The position numbers and the translations under genes are program-made. DNA of 64,000 nucleotides from Coptis chinensis (lineage: Eukaryota; Streptophyta; Magnoliopsida; Ranunculales; Ranunculaceae), in assembly GCA_015680905.1 (NCBI GenBank), contig CM027385.1, positions 84,155,501 to 84,219,500 on the forward strand, given 5' to 3'. Under the pieces are notes generated by a model. The model saw only the letters and a program-made list of their open reading frames with translations, was not told the origin of the DNA and did not search any database. Numbering within the stretch: position 1 is the first letter of the stretch; each line of letters begins with the position of its first letter. Shown here piece by piece: positions 23,173-37,225 of the stretch.

Positions 23173-26100
23173 TCAGTTCACTGGTTGCTCGGAATCTTCT
23201 TCATCACGAAATTTCTTGTATTTATCCGAATCCATTAAAGAACTTCCTTGATCTGAAAAATAACTAATCCTCTAAATGAGCTTCAATTCATACATATGTA
23301 ATGCCAAGTGTTTTTTGGCTGAAATTTAAAGAGTAAGATTCACAAGCAAGACCAGCTTACAAGTCCAATGACTACTATTCATTTGTTATAAATAAAGTAA
23401 AATTTGTTAGTTGGGATTTGGGAGCAAGAAATGCACTCAAACTGTACAAATAAAATGAGCAGAATGTTCAGCAAAACAATGAAGAACAAAAAGTGTCACT
23501 AATTGATATTTTAGCCGGTTGAACTAAACATGTTCGTTATTCATGGCACAATCAAATGAAAAAAATATTGTGCTGAATCCTAGATAATCTCGCATTAGAT
23601 GACCTACCAAAGATAGCATAATATATTCTATTTAATAAAAAAAAATCACATTAGTCCAAACAACTGTGCCAAAAGTTTCAGCTTTAAAATGTCCGTGTTT
23701 CTTATACTTTAAACTATAATCACATACAAAAACACAAATTAGAAAGCACATGAAACCAAAAAATAAAAACTCCCAATCTAAAAACACCAGTTCTTTTGAA
23801 GAACATAACAAATATTTAACATATTAAGTTCAATACCAAGTGTTATACAACCATGGTTTTACTTTCATTGTTATGAAAACAAAATCAGATTAAAGGTGAT
23901 AAAAATGGACAAAGAGTTGGATAAACGCTAGAGGTTATCGATGATCATACTCATCATTTGTTTTATGATGCCCTCAACATCGTTGCCATTGGAATCAAAA
24001 CTCTCTTTCTCACTATTTCTTACTCTATTTGAGCATGCAATATGTCCTTTGCTAATAGAAAAGTTGGTAGAATGTCCTTGTTTGCTTTTAATGAAGGTGA
24101 TGTTGGAAAAATGACACCCAAGCCAGCAAGTTACAAAATTGAAATACGGACTCACACTACCAAGCTTGCTTCATATTACAACCATAAAATCAAACCCTTC
24201 TATAAGCCAACATATTACTCAACACCCAAAGAAGTTTGTTGAAATACAACTAGATGTAGCTTTCTCTAAGATGCTGATTAAAATGGTTAATAAAATGGAA
24301 ACAGTTTTGAAAGTTTAACAAAAAATGGATCGAAGATGTCAAAACTCATTCTCCAACCATATGCTATAATACCCTTTAGTATCAGATTTGCACATGGACC
24401 TGGCCACCACTAAGTCCTTTAGTCAAATATATGTACTTGATTTTCCCTTCATGTTTATAATATCACAATAAGTAAATGAGAAACACCATGTGTAGCACTT
24501 ACATATGTACTAAAGCCCATACAGTATACATATAAAACAAATGGACATTAGAGAAAATCAGTAGCGGAAAATCAAAAGCAACGTGGTAGCACAGCTCGTA
24601 AATCTGAATCCTGAATATAACTATGAATATATGAGAAACACTAACCTTTCTCAAATGTCAAGCGGTTGTTAACCCATCCAACACCCATGGCATTAGGAAG
24701 CCAATTATCATTATCTATCTGCAAAAAGTATATCCAAAAATGATAAGATATTATGATTGCATACTTCCATTTCCGAACAAGGATACAAGAGCTCTAAGCA
24801 ACCCTCCCTAAAAAAGAAATGAACATAGGAAAAACCTATGGTAGGAAACAATTTTCTAACAAGTACTCTCACTATAGAACAACCACCCCATGAGATAGAT
24901 ATGAACACGTAACACTAGTATGACACGGACACTACATTTGTCAATAAATCTGATAGGGACCACATAAAGGATGCATTATATGATGCATGAAGGATTTTAT
25001 GACAGCTTTTTAGGACACTGATGACATATGTTGGTTAAATGGGTCTCCTCTCCTAAATTATTTTTAATTTAAAAGATGTCATAGGTGTAAGGCCTTAATA
25101 AGCTCACAAAATTAAGAGTGTTGGCTATAAACCGTACAAGACGGTACAAGAAATTAATTATAAGTTCCTAAAATTAAGAGTGTAGGCTATAAACCCTACA
25201 AGACGGTACAAGAAATTAATTATAAATTCCTAACTTATAATGCAAAGATAAAGAAATTTTCTATAATTTTATGTGATTTCAATATAGATATATATATAGA
25301 AATAAAATAAAACAAATTTGACGAGAAAGTGTCAGCTGAAAAAGTACGTGTAACACGTGCCATTATAATAGTGGAATGATAATTAAAAGTTAAAAAAGCC
25401 AGGTATGGTCATAGTCACTTTTCATGGAGAAGACTTAAAATTATCGCAGACTCGAGATGAACTGAAATTCTAGAGGGGCAAAGTTTTCTATATCTTACTT
25501 TATTTCCTGGAGGGTCTACATGTAGTTTCCTGCAATTTAAATTTACCAAGAATTACAACGGATATATTGGAGCAAAAAGCTACATTATATGCAAAGGTGA
25601 AATTAGCATATTAAATATTAATGTTACCTAACTCCCTCTTGAAGTGCCTTTCGCTCTTTACGGGTCATTTTTACCTCTTCTTTTAAATCTGTACAACATT
25701 CAACAATACCACTCTGGGGGAGAGAAAGATGTTAGCTCACTGATTCAAAGTAATTCCATAAATGACAATAAATCCGATAATAACTAACCTTAATAAAAGA
25801 GGCTATCCTCTTTCGAGTACAGTTCACCGTATTCTCCAGTTCTGTGGCCTTAACAAACAAACAAACTCTATCCCGTTGGACATTGACATTGTAATCCTCC
25901 CAACTGTAAAAGATGCATCAACAAACTTTCTTACAAAAAACTTGTTAACTTTATCACATTAAAAAGTCTAAATGGTAGCAAATTCGAAAGGGGATGGTGT
26001 GCTAATTAAAAAAAATACATTCATATATATCTTACTTGATTTGTTTCAAAGCAAATATTGTTTCTGCATCAGCACCTTCTTCATAACAAAGAGGAGAAGT

Positions 26101-26627
26101 CTCTAACAAGCGAAAAGTCTTCACACCCTGAAGTTAAGCAAGAAGAACAATATTGAGTGTTTCAATAATGACTAAACAAATTAATAAGGTACATACATTC
26201 CTAAGAAAGGTTGTTAGTCGATATTCAAACAAATCATGTACAGAAATAAAAAAATAAATAAAAACTTACAGGTTCGCGAGATTTCCTCCAAAAAGCCAGT
26301 CCAACTTGCAAATTAAGATCATTATCACCATGTCTGTTGCACAAGAAAATATTTACTTCAGGGCACTAATAATAATAAAAATGGAAAGGCTACAAGCAGT
26401 AATAACTTCAAGCCCCTAGAAGAAGAATGAGAAAAAATCTAGCTAACCTGGCGTCAAAAGCTGTCACAATGTCGGGTCTAAGTTCCAAACTAAGTACTTG
26501 ACATAGGTAATCTTCAGAAGTAATCTCTGGGGAAAAAAAAACACATAAAGATTAGATTTTTAACCTTTCGTTTACAAAATCATAAAATGTATCCATGTTT
26601 ACCAGGAAAATCTCCAACTCCAGCCAT
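23173..26627 (-). CDS. Duplicated eight-exon gene of unknown function, intact copy (202 aa)
   Basis: I do not recognise the family. Eight exons with GT-AG junctions join in consistent phase: 26603-26627, 26448-26526, 26270-26333, 26036-26127, 25789-25903, 25633-25713, 24646-24718 and 23173-23252, totalling 609 bases. The protein is soluble, without signal peptide or membrane segment. It contains the stretches YLCQVLSLELRPDIVTAFDA (20-39), LNLQVGLAFWRKSREPG (46-62), TFRLLETSPLCYEEGAD (65-81), WEDYNVNVQRDRVCLFV (95-111) and a charged, probably helical part KEEVKMTRKERKALQEG. The C-terminus is acidic (KFRDEEDSEQ). It has a damaged paralogue at 627-5610. Conservation of all phases and sites here argues that this copy is expressed. 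Confidence 0.75.
23583..24356. other. Copy-specific insert in the last intron of the 202-aa gene
   Basis: The intron matches the paralogue up to gctgaatccta and again from catatgctataatac, but about 770 bases lie between; copy 1 joins the two points directly at about 1030. It holds a short minus-strand frame ending EGIIKQMMSMIIDNL. No TIR, LTR or target-site duplication was found. It may be an insertion here or a deletion in the other copy. Confidence 0.65.
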
Positions 26628-27127
26628 AGTAAGAAACAAAATATCCACGAATCTTCTGTAAAACGTTATCAAAGAGTGATTTTTTTTTTGACGGTGAGAT
26701 AGAGAGAAACTTTCTTTTAATACTTTGGCTTTAAACGGTGCGACGTTTCTGGATACTTTTGTTTGGTGACCCTTCTTCTACATAGAAAGAAAATCGTTTC
26801 TTGATACTAAGTGATAATTTAACAAAATAATTAAGGTAAATGTACAGTTACAATTTGGAGTCCCTCTCCAGTATTACAACAAAAACATCCAATCTGATCT
26901 CTAAGCATGTTAAAGCCAAACCAATTAATCAAACTTGCCAATTGATCTATATTCACAAAGTTCATCAAAACAAGAAAACTTGTATGTCATCTGAAACTAG
27001 GCGAACCTTGTTCTAACGTCAAAATTCCGATTAATCCCATGCAGCCTGCAAAGTTCTAGGATGTCTGTGAGAAGGTAAAGGAGCTCAACAACTGCACAAG
27101 TATCCTCCTTGTTTCGGAAATTGATTC
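26628..27127. other. Short intergenic spacer
   Basis: Lies between the start of the 202-aa gene and the stop codon of the nucleotidyltransferase gene, both on the minus strand. It should hold the promoter of the former and the 3' UTR of the latter. No specific element is recognised. Confidence 0.5.
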
Positions 27128-30100
27128 TTACATAGGCCAAGAGTTCCATTGTGTGTCACCAATTGCAGCTGGAAATACAGGACCATGTGCCCCATCAAAT
27201 CCAGAATATTGGGGGACAGGACAAGGATGCAGTACGGGACCACATACATCCTTAAACCCAGTTGAACCTTGTTGCCAAGCACAATCAAATCCAGGAATGA
27301 CAAAAGGGGGTTTTTCTGGAGGAATAGGTGGAATCAGGGAAGGCAAACAGTTCTGAATGGCACCATATGCTTGGTCTACTTCTCCCCAAGAACTCCAACC
27401 ATCTTTTACCCGTGTTTTTTTGGTCGCAACAGGGTCAAGTGGAGTGGCTGCTGCAGATTCATGGAAAGGGAAACTTCTCTTCCTATTTACCTTGGCCTTT
27501 TTCTCTATATGAGAAATTGGTTCAGCACCGAACAGGAGTGCCTTTAACTTGGGTGCTTCAATTTTGCCGTCCATGAAAACTGACAAGTGATGGAGAGAAC
27601 TGTGGACACACTTGTAAATTGTCTTCACCCCTGCCGTTCCAACTGCCCTTGCAACATTCTGGGAGCGGTCTGTGAAATCCTCAACCTGGGGGAACATTCA
27701 CATGGTTCAGCAGAAGGTTGTTCAATGCACTCCTACAAGTTGTGATACAAAAGTATGCTCTTTTTTCAAAAGCTCAAAGTCTGAGTAAATTACACTTATG
27801 TGGCCAACTTTAAAATCCCATGTTTTAGATATCCAAGATCCTTCGTATGGGCTTGCACAAAGACCTTCAGGCCATAGAGTTTCAACTGACGCCAGCTGCA
27901 GTAACAACAACAAACCATAAAAAAATGACTTAGTTAACATTTCATATCTCATTTGGTTCTTCACTCATTTGAACTTTGAACAAGAACGTTAGCTTTAGTT
28001 TTTCTGGAAAATTTGTGTTTGTTTGTCATGTGTTTCTTCACCTAAAATTTTCCCTGTTGCTTTCATCCTCACAAATTTGATGAAAGAAGATAGTTTACCT
28101 TGGATAGCAGTGTCGCAAAAAGTTCAGCTATTGATTCTTTATTGTCCTTCCCATACTGTAGATTCTCTTGTACAACCTTCCTTACAGTCTCAGGATTAGT
28201 TCCATCTGAAAACAACAAGGACAATTACATCTTAAGAATCATATCCACTGATAAGGTTAACTTAATAATTCAAAATGCAGCTACTACGGATAATTGTGGT
28301 AATCATATCTGCTGACAAGGTGATTTTAACATTTAATGATTTCATTTAGCCGCACAGGGATGATTGTGGAGAGTATGAGTACCTCAAGGGTAATCATGGC
28401 ATTAAAAACTATAAGATATTAGAAAAGCTTATCATCAAAAGGGATTAGTGTGTCAGAAGGGAGGCTATTTTTTGGTTTTATAATGAGGAGCAGATATAAT
28501 AACGAAGCTAGACATTTCTAGCAAGACAATTTCGTCTATTACCACAGGGAAGCTTCTTGTGGCATTAGCTAACTATAAGATACTAGAGAAACTTGCATAC
28601 TTAGAGAAGCTTCTACTTCAGGGTGGATTCTCGTGGCATCAAAAGGGCACACACACAGTTACAAAAACTAAAAAAAAACGTCCACACCTTTAAGTAGTGC
28701 AGAAAATGGCGGCAATATAGGAGGCTCTCGAGTCTGCATGACCATAGAAGTACATTAAGGCTTGAGGAAATAAAAGAAAATACAAGGAACATGTCAGGAG
28801 ATATGGATCTGAGAGGACAAGTACAACCTATTGTCCCAATTTTTAAGCTGTAAAACAAAAACGCATGTCCTTGACAGTTGCTGGAAACATTTTGTGGAAC
28901 TTGACTTGTATATATTGGAATTGTCAAGATTATTACTGTTAACACTTAACAATTCTTTCTGTCTTTCATTTATTAAAATACCTCTCAACACCCAATTAGC
29001 TAGACAATACCTGCACAGGACTTCATTGCTTGTGGATTGAAAAACCATATTGGAATTGCCTATCGGCCCATTAGCGCATATAAAGGGACATAGGTTGCGG
29101 ACAGGCTTGCAACGTGCAACAGGACTTTAATACACACATTCAATAACGATATTCAGACTCTAAACCACATATCTTACACTTAAGTTATGCAAACACATTG
29201 ATAACTATGCTCTATACTTTTGGTGATTCTATCACATATCAAGCTAAGAGAAATAGGAAATAAACAAATAAATAAAATAAGCAGTTATATTGAAAGCAAA
29301 TTCATCCAACTAAGGCACATATTGCACTCTCTAAGGGCCAATTGCAAGCCTAACAAACAAATACCTACCTGCAAATGAAAAGCAACTAAGAGTATTATAG
29401 ATAAGGAATTCAGAGTCTGGTCTTTGGAACTATTAATGTTGTAGGCTGTTGCCCAGGCTTTCATCTGCAAAAGAAAAAAATTGAAAATATCACTCTTATT
29501 AATCACCAGAACGATCGGTTCACAGATAGAAAGACACATACATCTAGAGGAACGTACGTCTTTCATACTATAAATTATCCATCTTGGCACAGTCTCAGTA
29601 AGTCGCCATCTTCGTTGGTGACGAGATCTTAAAAGGATAACAGTCCACATTTTAAATAGGCAAATTTACCACGAAATATCTCAGTTTTCTGTAGCATTTG
29701 CTACCACAGTTCTCTTGATTTATGGCTGAGGTCTGACTCGTTCATCAGATGCAATCAACAAATCACATAAACCCCTAATTATCAGACTTTTTCTTTAGCA
29801 TATTCTCCCAATTATAAATATTCCATTTGAACTATCCCAATTTAAAGCCAAAAAGTAATTTGAAACGCCGATATATCAACATTTAAGTCTGATACGAAGG
29901 TCATTCAAATTGATTTGTACGCCTCAAATTATCAATTGACTTTGAATTTTTATAAAATACATGTTACTGAACCTATGAGCAGGTATAGAGAAGAAGAAAT
30001 CCTCACAACTCACAAAGATTAAAGAAACTTTCATACAAGGAAACTTGGTTAAAACACAGAAAATAAGTAAAGGCTATTACCAATGAACTTAATTTCTGAA

Positions 30101-31949
30101 ACCTTTCATCAATCTCAGATATAATGAAAACCAACTGAGATTTCAAAACGCCGTCTTTGTTCTCAATAGAAATATCACATTCAATTCCTGTTCCACAATC
30201 TATAACTTTTAGAATAGGGACCTTAGCGCTTATAATTGGATTTACACCAGATACATGTCCTCTACCTGCAAAGTGAAAAGTTGTGTCAGACAACCAATAA
30301 GCAGCATCTTATACCTTGTTTACGCTATAGATCATTTAATTTCCTGTCCATGGTCCCACAACACAAAGTAATCAGAAGTTCTTTTAAATGGATCAATGAC
30401 CAAATAGATCAAGTTATAATGTCAATTTAAAGAGATAGAAAGTCATTTGATTAAATTTAGACCAATAGCAAAAGTAACACAATGTCTAGCAAGCAGACTC
30501 CATCAAAAATTGTTCAACATTAAGAAATTACTTTGGAGACGGTATAACTTTTTCGCAAACTTCCGTAGGGCTTTAATCTTCTCATCACGAGGAAGTTCAA
30601 CAGACTCATTACTAAAGTTCACAGATAAATCCAGATCACTTTTGACACTGAACATATCCATTAAGAAGGACCCAAATGCCTCCACAACAGGAAATTCATT
30701 GCAACTACCTGACAAATAGAGTTTAAACAGTATCAATACTCATTCTTTTCATTACTACGTCTATTGAATGTAGACTTCAAATAATTGAAAATTTGGGAAT
30801 AAAATCAAAACCAATAAATTGGACATAATGCAATGCATAAAAAGATATGATATACTCTTGTGTATACAAAGACTTAAATTTGCATGGAAAAATTGCACAA
30901 GTATAACCAAGAAATTTTACCATAAACCTCCTTTGCCATCAAGTTAAAAACACGAACCAGATCTCCCCTCAGATAATAATCATTTGGCTTTGGACGTCCA
31001 GCTTCATAAATACCATGAAATAGATGTTCTAGTTGAGCAAGACATGAAGAATTGAATGTAATCTTCATTGATCCCTTTGATTCATGTTTTTTCGCTTTCT
31101 TGCGAATGACTAAAAGAATAACACATTCAAACACCATCTGTCAATAGATGAACATTGAAAAATAACCAAAATATGACAAAAACATCGTCAATTGACAGAA
31201 CACAATCCCCAACAAAAATCTCTATCATTATGGACTCCTAGAAGTAGATAACTTTTCCTCTCTCTTTTAAGATATGTATTCGGCTATTCACTACCAGTAG
31301 ATTATCACATTCGATGTTATTTATTTTTATCATCACCATCATATTATTACTGTGAATTATCTCATTCCCTTCTCCACCACCAAGATGTTTTTTTTGCTAA
31401 ACAACACCAAGCCCTTCTCACATATCACATGCTCCTTTCCCAAAACGAACAGTCACCTCTAATGTAAATCCCCTCCCTGCATTTGTGATATTATGAAAAA
31501 GATCAATGTTCTATATCTATAATTTAATCTTTTCTATATCTATAATTTAATCTTTCTGGGGGTGCATGTCCACAAACAAATTCAAATATTTCTTCCGCAG
31601 AAGTCAATCACTAACACTCAGAAAATCGCCACCTTTTTATCAATGACTACCACTGTACTACCTCCCCGAGTTCAATTTCTATTTGTGTACGTATTAACAT
31701 ATATAACAGTAAGATTACAAAAAAGAATGGTGTATACACAAATATTACCAGAATTTTTTTTTTGTAAATACAAATATTCAATCTTTCAAATTTTTTTAAG
31801 TTTCAATCCAATCCTTGTAGGAAAACCTTGTTAACTTCATAAATACTCATGTTTCAGCACGGCATGTAAATTCCACGATTAAGAAAGACGGAAACATTAC
31901 ACAATGTAAAGGGATGCTTCCACCACTGACCTGTCTCCTTCATTACCAT
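27128..31949 (-). CDS. Non-canonical nucleotidyltransferase / PAP-OAS1 family protein (492 aa)
   Basis: Nine exons join in phase: 31931-31949, 30921-31109, 30532-30708, 30081-30265, 29369-29464, 28688-28733, 28099-28205, 27794-27895 and 27128-27685, totalling 1479 bases. The protein has the catalytic palm of DNA polymerase beta-like terminal nucleotidyltransferases: GSFLMDMFSVKSDLDLSVN carries the GS and the DxD pair, and the third acidic residue is in IECDISIEN. It is followed by the PAP-associated helix bundle (KAWATAYNINSSKDQTLNSL, then ILLVAFHLQ) and the nucleotide-recognition part ending at VEDFTDRSQNVARAVG. These match the plant relatives of HESO1/URT1, which add uridines or other nucleotides to RNA 3' ends. 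The last 130 residues are low-complexity and proline-rich, with a basic KKAKVNRKRSF stretch suggesting nuclear location. The start codon lies in an exon with only 19 coding bases. A further upstream piece near 32040-32110 may be a 5' UTR exon. Confidence 0.85.
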
Positions 31950-32512
31950 GCTTGGTAACCTGCATATTTAAACAACAACACCTTTTAGTTCAATAATATC
32001 TTTTGAGCACAACTATATAAATAAATGTTCCAAATATGTCAATGTAATACCTATATCACTTGATTCTCTAGGCTCTAGCTCAACAACTCCACTAGCAAGT
32101 CACTGCAAATAACACACACAGACACATTTTATCTATAAACTAACTCCTACAGTAGTAATGCAAATATCCATTTTTTTTTTTTTCTTTCATTCTTTGTAAG
32201 TTATAAACAACAACAAGAACAAAAAGTGGACAACCAAAACACAATCCCATTCTTTTTACCAAAAAAAAAAAACTCTACTTTATCAAAATATATAACCTTG
32301 ATAGACAAAAAGTGTAGAAATTGTTACAGATAAGTAATAGATAGAGAGCAGTTTTTACATACCTCGTCTCATTCTCATCATTAGTGTTTGTTAGAGGAGA
32401 CTACTACTTTTTTTCATTTCTTTCTTTTTGATTGAAGTTTTTTATGAAAATAAAGCCCACCAGATTTGGCAGGCCTCAGGCCCATTAATACAAGTGTTTT
32501 GTTGTCCTATTT

Positions 32513-32544
<32 letters not shown>

Positions 32545-33030
32545 GGCCCCTGATCTATTTTGTTAAGTCTCTCCATTTTAATGTTTTGTTAGTTAGGAAG
32601 ATTTTTTTTTTATCAAGTCAAATGAACTTTCCTTAAAGAAAAACCATTTGCTATTATTGTTCATGAGCAGTCTTGAGAGAATAGCAGCAGTATATGACCA
32701 TATTCAGTTTTTGTTCAGAGAATTGCAGCAGTATATAAAATAAAATGATACTAGACTATTGACTCTCAGCAAATTCTTCAGTACAGCAGCAGTATACAAA
32801 ATCATGCAAAGAGAAGTCTAGATTCATTCATATTCAGAGAACAAAAGTAAAACTTGAAGTAGCAGGTCCATAGATAACAACTGAAACAATAGGATTTGGC
32901 TCCTATAGTTTTAAACAAAGTAATTCTTCTGTCGCCATGTAACCTTATTTTGAAGTCTACCAAATCTATTGAAACAGGCACTTGCCTAGAATAAACTCTC
33001 TGACAAAACATTAACCCTTCCCTCTCCCAA
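31950..33030. other. Spacer with long T tract
   Basis: Holds the 5' UTR and promoter of the nucleotidyltransferase gene and the 3' UTR of PHB3. A run of 27 T residues lies at 32518-32544. No other gene is seen. Confidence 0.6.
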
Positions 33031-35953
33031 TCATTTCTTTCCAACTGGCTCCAAAGTCATGTCCTGAAGATTTAGGAGCAAGTCATCTGAGTTCAAGTAC
33101 ACACGGTTGGCAGAATTTGCTATGGTGTGGGCTATTTCCCTGGCAGCTTCAATCTTCCTTAGAGTAATAAATGCTGCATTGTTTGCGATAGCTTGACCTA
33201 TAAGCTGAGCACTCTTGGCCTCTCCCTGGATATCAAAGACAAATAATGAGCCAATTTCTTGAAAATAAGTAAGTCAATAAAGACCACATAGTAAGTCTCA
33301 TATTGAAAATTTGCTCACCTGTGCTCTGATAACCGCACCCTTCTTGTCTTGCTCTGCTTTCTCCACAACAAACTTGGCTCTTTCTGCTTCTTGTGCAGCA
33401 ATCTGCTTGGCTTCAATTGCAGCAGTAAATTCCTTTCCGAAAGTTAAATTTGTAATGGACACATCATCCAGTGCTATATTGAAGTTTGCGGCTCTCTCGG
33501 TCAGTATTTTTCTTATTTCCCTACTGACAGCCTACACAGAATACAGTAATAGAGTCAATGTGTGCAGCTCAACAACAACAAATTTCCATTTCACTAATTA
33601 AAAGCAAGAGGCTTACTTCTCTTTGAGTAATAAGTTGACTGGCATTGTATTGTGCTACCACAGCTTTCAATGTTTCATGGATTATCGAGGGTAAGACTCT
33701 CTCGTTGTAATTCTCTCCTAAAGTCCTGTAAATGGTAGGTAACTGATCTGGCTCAGGTCGTGTAAGAACACGAAGCCCAATCTTCACCTGTTCAGGACAA
33801 AAATAAACCAGTAACTGTTAGGTCACACACAAGGCACAAAATACCAAATTAGATAAACATACAGGATGATAATTGCATAAGACTACCTTTCTTTTTTATA
33901 GTTATTAAAACTTTTATCCTCTAACCTTTACATCCCACCTCCTCCGGTGAAGGAGGGAACTACACCAACCAACAAATGTAAGCCCAACCTCTATAAGACT
34001 AGCATAGATAAGATTGTAGACAATCTTACAATACATAAACACTAAACTCTCTTCAGGCAAGGCCTTAGTGAAGTAGAGCAATAAGAACATAAAAAACACA
34101 GGAACTCCGCTAATAACGACAATGCATGTCTTCATCACAAATTTACCACTCGTATAAGACAAAGGACTTCATATCTCATCATATACCATTAGTCAGAGTA
34201 TGTGGAATGCCAGACTTCAAAAAAGATCATCAAATGGAAGTAAAACCATAGATATTTAAAAGAAACCTTTGGAACATCAAAGCTAAGATGTTTGCAAATA
34301 AAAGGTGAAACCAGTTTAACTATAAATTGTGGCATTCAAACTCGACTAGGCTCTTTTCCTTTATTGGCTGTGCTAAAAAGAAAAAGAAAATAAAAGAACC
34401 TTGAAAATTAAGAAGTTCAAACTAGTGCATTAAACAGATCAAGACAGGTGCTAGTTCAGTTGCTCGTCCACAAAAAATTGTAATAGTTATTGGCACTTGC
34501 CACAAGTAATATAGTTCTCAAACTTTTGCAAATAATATAGTTCACAATCTTTTGCATGTCATCATTATCGATCAAAACATGTAGGATAAAACAATATGAC
34601 AACACTCTGAGGCTAGTGTGCTTATGATCTAAAATACTGCAATGTGAGGAGAAATCACACAACAAACAACTATTTCCTTAGTTTTCTTATTCTACATACT
34701 TTGGCCCAATTTTCATGATTGACAATGTACTGTTATTGTTTGTAAACACATTTAACACACACACACACATATGACCAAAAATTGGAACTCCAAAAGAATA
34801 CTGAAGAAAAACTGAAAAAACAAGCCTATTATGATGAGCACAACAGTTTTCCATAATGTACTCTGCGTTACAAAGGCATCCAAGGAAATAAGGATAATGA
34901 TTTACCATTTGCAGATCACGACTTCCTGAAGTACTTTCCACAAGGTTGGCCTTTGCACGAACATCATAAATGATAGGCCTATCGAACCATGGAATCATGA
35001 AATGTGTTCCCTCAGGATAAACCTGTCAAAGAACATTTGTCAGTACACACAACCATAGTACAAAATATCCCGATATATCGCGATATTTGGAGATATCTAT
35101 CCATATTTCAGAAAAAGATATATAAATATCACGATATGTTTAGAGATATATACAACTGCAAATATCAGTGATATTTCGATAATATTTGTGATCTTTGTGA
35201 TATTTGGGGATATTCGGAGATATTTGACGATATTTTGATATATAACAATTTTATTTAATATTTACCATTATATTTCAAATAAATATAAATAATATATCAT
35301 GATATATCAAGAAATATCCACAATATCCACGATATTTGTTGATATTTTGGATATATCCACGATATTTGCATGTGAAACAATGTCAAATATCCCCAAAAAG
35401 GGAGATATATCCAAGATACATATCTAGAAATTGAATATCGATAAATATCCATATCCTGATATTTTGTACTATGCACACAACAATCAACAAGCTGTTCTTG
35501 GTATAAATCAAAGAAAATCAGACCAAATGAGAGAGACACATTGTCATTTTTTTACTCATTTCAGAATATGTACTCTTATGTTCTAAATAAAAGAAAGTGT
35601 CTTTTCCTCAAATTCCAACTTCATCTACATAACATCCTACAATACAAATAAGACACAAACACATTTCACCTAAATACTACAATAAACATGAAATTTCTAA
35701 AAGCCCATTCACTACAACACCATATAACATTTAAAGAACCTATTTTTAATCATACCAAAACAGTAAATATAACAAAAAAGAGGACCTTGTCTTTGACACC
35801 AACGAGACGATTGAAGACAATAGCACGACAACCACCTTCAACATTGTAAAGACTGTTTGAAGCAGCGTAAAGACCAATACCACCTATTATTCCAACTTTG
35901 ACTAACGCAGACAATGCACCAACACTGCCTTTTGGAACGTTCTTGAAATCCAT
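33031..35953 (-). CDS. PHB3: Prohibitin (mitochondrial, PHB3/PHB4 type)
   Basis: Five exons join in phase: 35786-35953, 34906-35022, 33617-33787, 33319-33531 and 33031-33225, coding for 287 aa, the usual length. The N-terminus ([20 protein letters not shown]) is the membrane anchor of mitochondrial prohibitins. The SPFH/PHB domain follows, with [55 protein letters not shown] and [20 protein letters not shown]. The C-terminal coiled coil includes [20 protein letters not shown]. Prohibitins form ring complexes in the inner membrane that stabilise proteins and cristae; in Arabidopsis PHB3 also affects meristem growth and hormone signalling. Intron 2 carries a hAT-type MITE. The gene is divergent from the DUF2358 gene at 37226. 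Confidence 0.95.
35054..35473. mobile_element. hAT-type MITE, copy 1 (420 bp)
   Basis: The element has terminal inverted repeats starting CATAGTACAAAATATC and is flanked by an exact 8-bp target-site duplication, cacacaac (35046-35053 and 35474-35481). The interior is made almost entirely of GATATT/AATATC words. It lies in a PHB3 intron. A second copy is at 55900-56247. Confidence 0.93.
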
Positions 35954-37225
35954 TTTTGATTTTTTGTGATTTGATTTGTTTGGTTAAACCCTAATGAATA
36001 AAAATGAGGAGTGATCTGTTTTTTTAGTTTATTTTTAGGGTTTTTCTTGTTGTTCAAGTTGGTTACATTGATGGAGGCCCATATATTAAAAGGCCCATTA
36101 TGTAGTCTTCATGGAGGCCCATTAGTAGGCAAACTACAAAATGCTAATGTCAAACCAATTGGACACCCAAAGGCCAAAGTTCCCAACCATGTAGGAACCC
36201 AAATGGTATGCAATGCAATGTAAGTCACCACATTTTTCATTAAGACAAACCACTTCTATTACCACCACCATCACCATGCTATTAAAACCCAATATCATCG
36301 GCTAAAGAAATAAAAATCGATATTCTAATTCGTTTTTGAAAAAAATCAATTAATATATTCAAGTAAAATGTGAAAATTTGGAAAACCATCTATAAGATGT
36401 CACATAAGAATAAGACCCTCTTATAACACACACTTTATAAGTATGGTGTGTGATTGTGCATCATGTCAAGATTAAAAAATCGGAAAAAATTAAATAATTA
36501 AAACATAAAATAGAGCATATATCAAATTTAAAATTTACAAATATATATATGTAAAGTCTTGTTATATCTTTATATCCCTTTGATTTAAAAATAAATTTAG
36601 AAACAAAAATATAAAAATAATCTTCAAATTAGAAAAAAAACTTAAAAAGTGTAAAAATATTTTTTAAAAAAATAGAAAGTTATCCATCATAAAAAAATCG
36701 GAAAAAATTGCTAAAAATCAAAAATTTAGAAACTTTTACCAGTCAATGCGAAAGACTTTTACGCTTTTTTAAAAAAATCGGAATTTTTGTGACTGTGGTG
36801 CCAACTAGCAAAGTTGGTAAAAGCTGTTAATAATATGGACCTCAAACCTTGCCAGCATCAACCAGTTATTAATCTAGTTTCAAACCTTTTTCCAAAAAAC
36901 AAAAACAAAAATCATTGATATTTTTTGTTTAAAGTTTCAGCCTTTCAGGTACCAAGTTTTTTCAATAATTCAAGTAGTTATCAATTTGGCATTTTGTTGC
37001 ATACCACCAAAAGTCCAAAAGTATAAATTGGAAAAGTATATCCAATCTCAAAATTCCTTACTAGATAATCATCATCTCATTTCAACAACAAAATAAGCCA
37101 AATTATTAATAATAATAATTAGTAGAAGTGTAGAAATAGTGGTAATAATAAGTGGCTTGTTTCCCTCCACACCATTAAAAAACCCCAGATCAAACATTTG
37201 TAAAAAAAGAGCCTTTGTCTGAAAA
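35954..37225. other. Divergent promoter region of PHB3 and the DUF2358 gene
   Basis: Both neighbours are transcribed outward from this AT-rich spacer. The part at 36060-36200 contains short repeated phrases (ggaggcccat, aaaggccca). Similar aggccca/gggcc words near transcription starts are common in plant housekeeping promoters (site II-like TGGGCC/TGGGCY elements). No other gene is seen. Confidence 0.5.
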
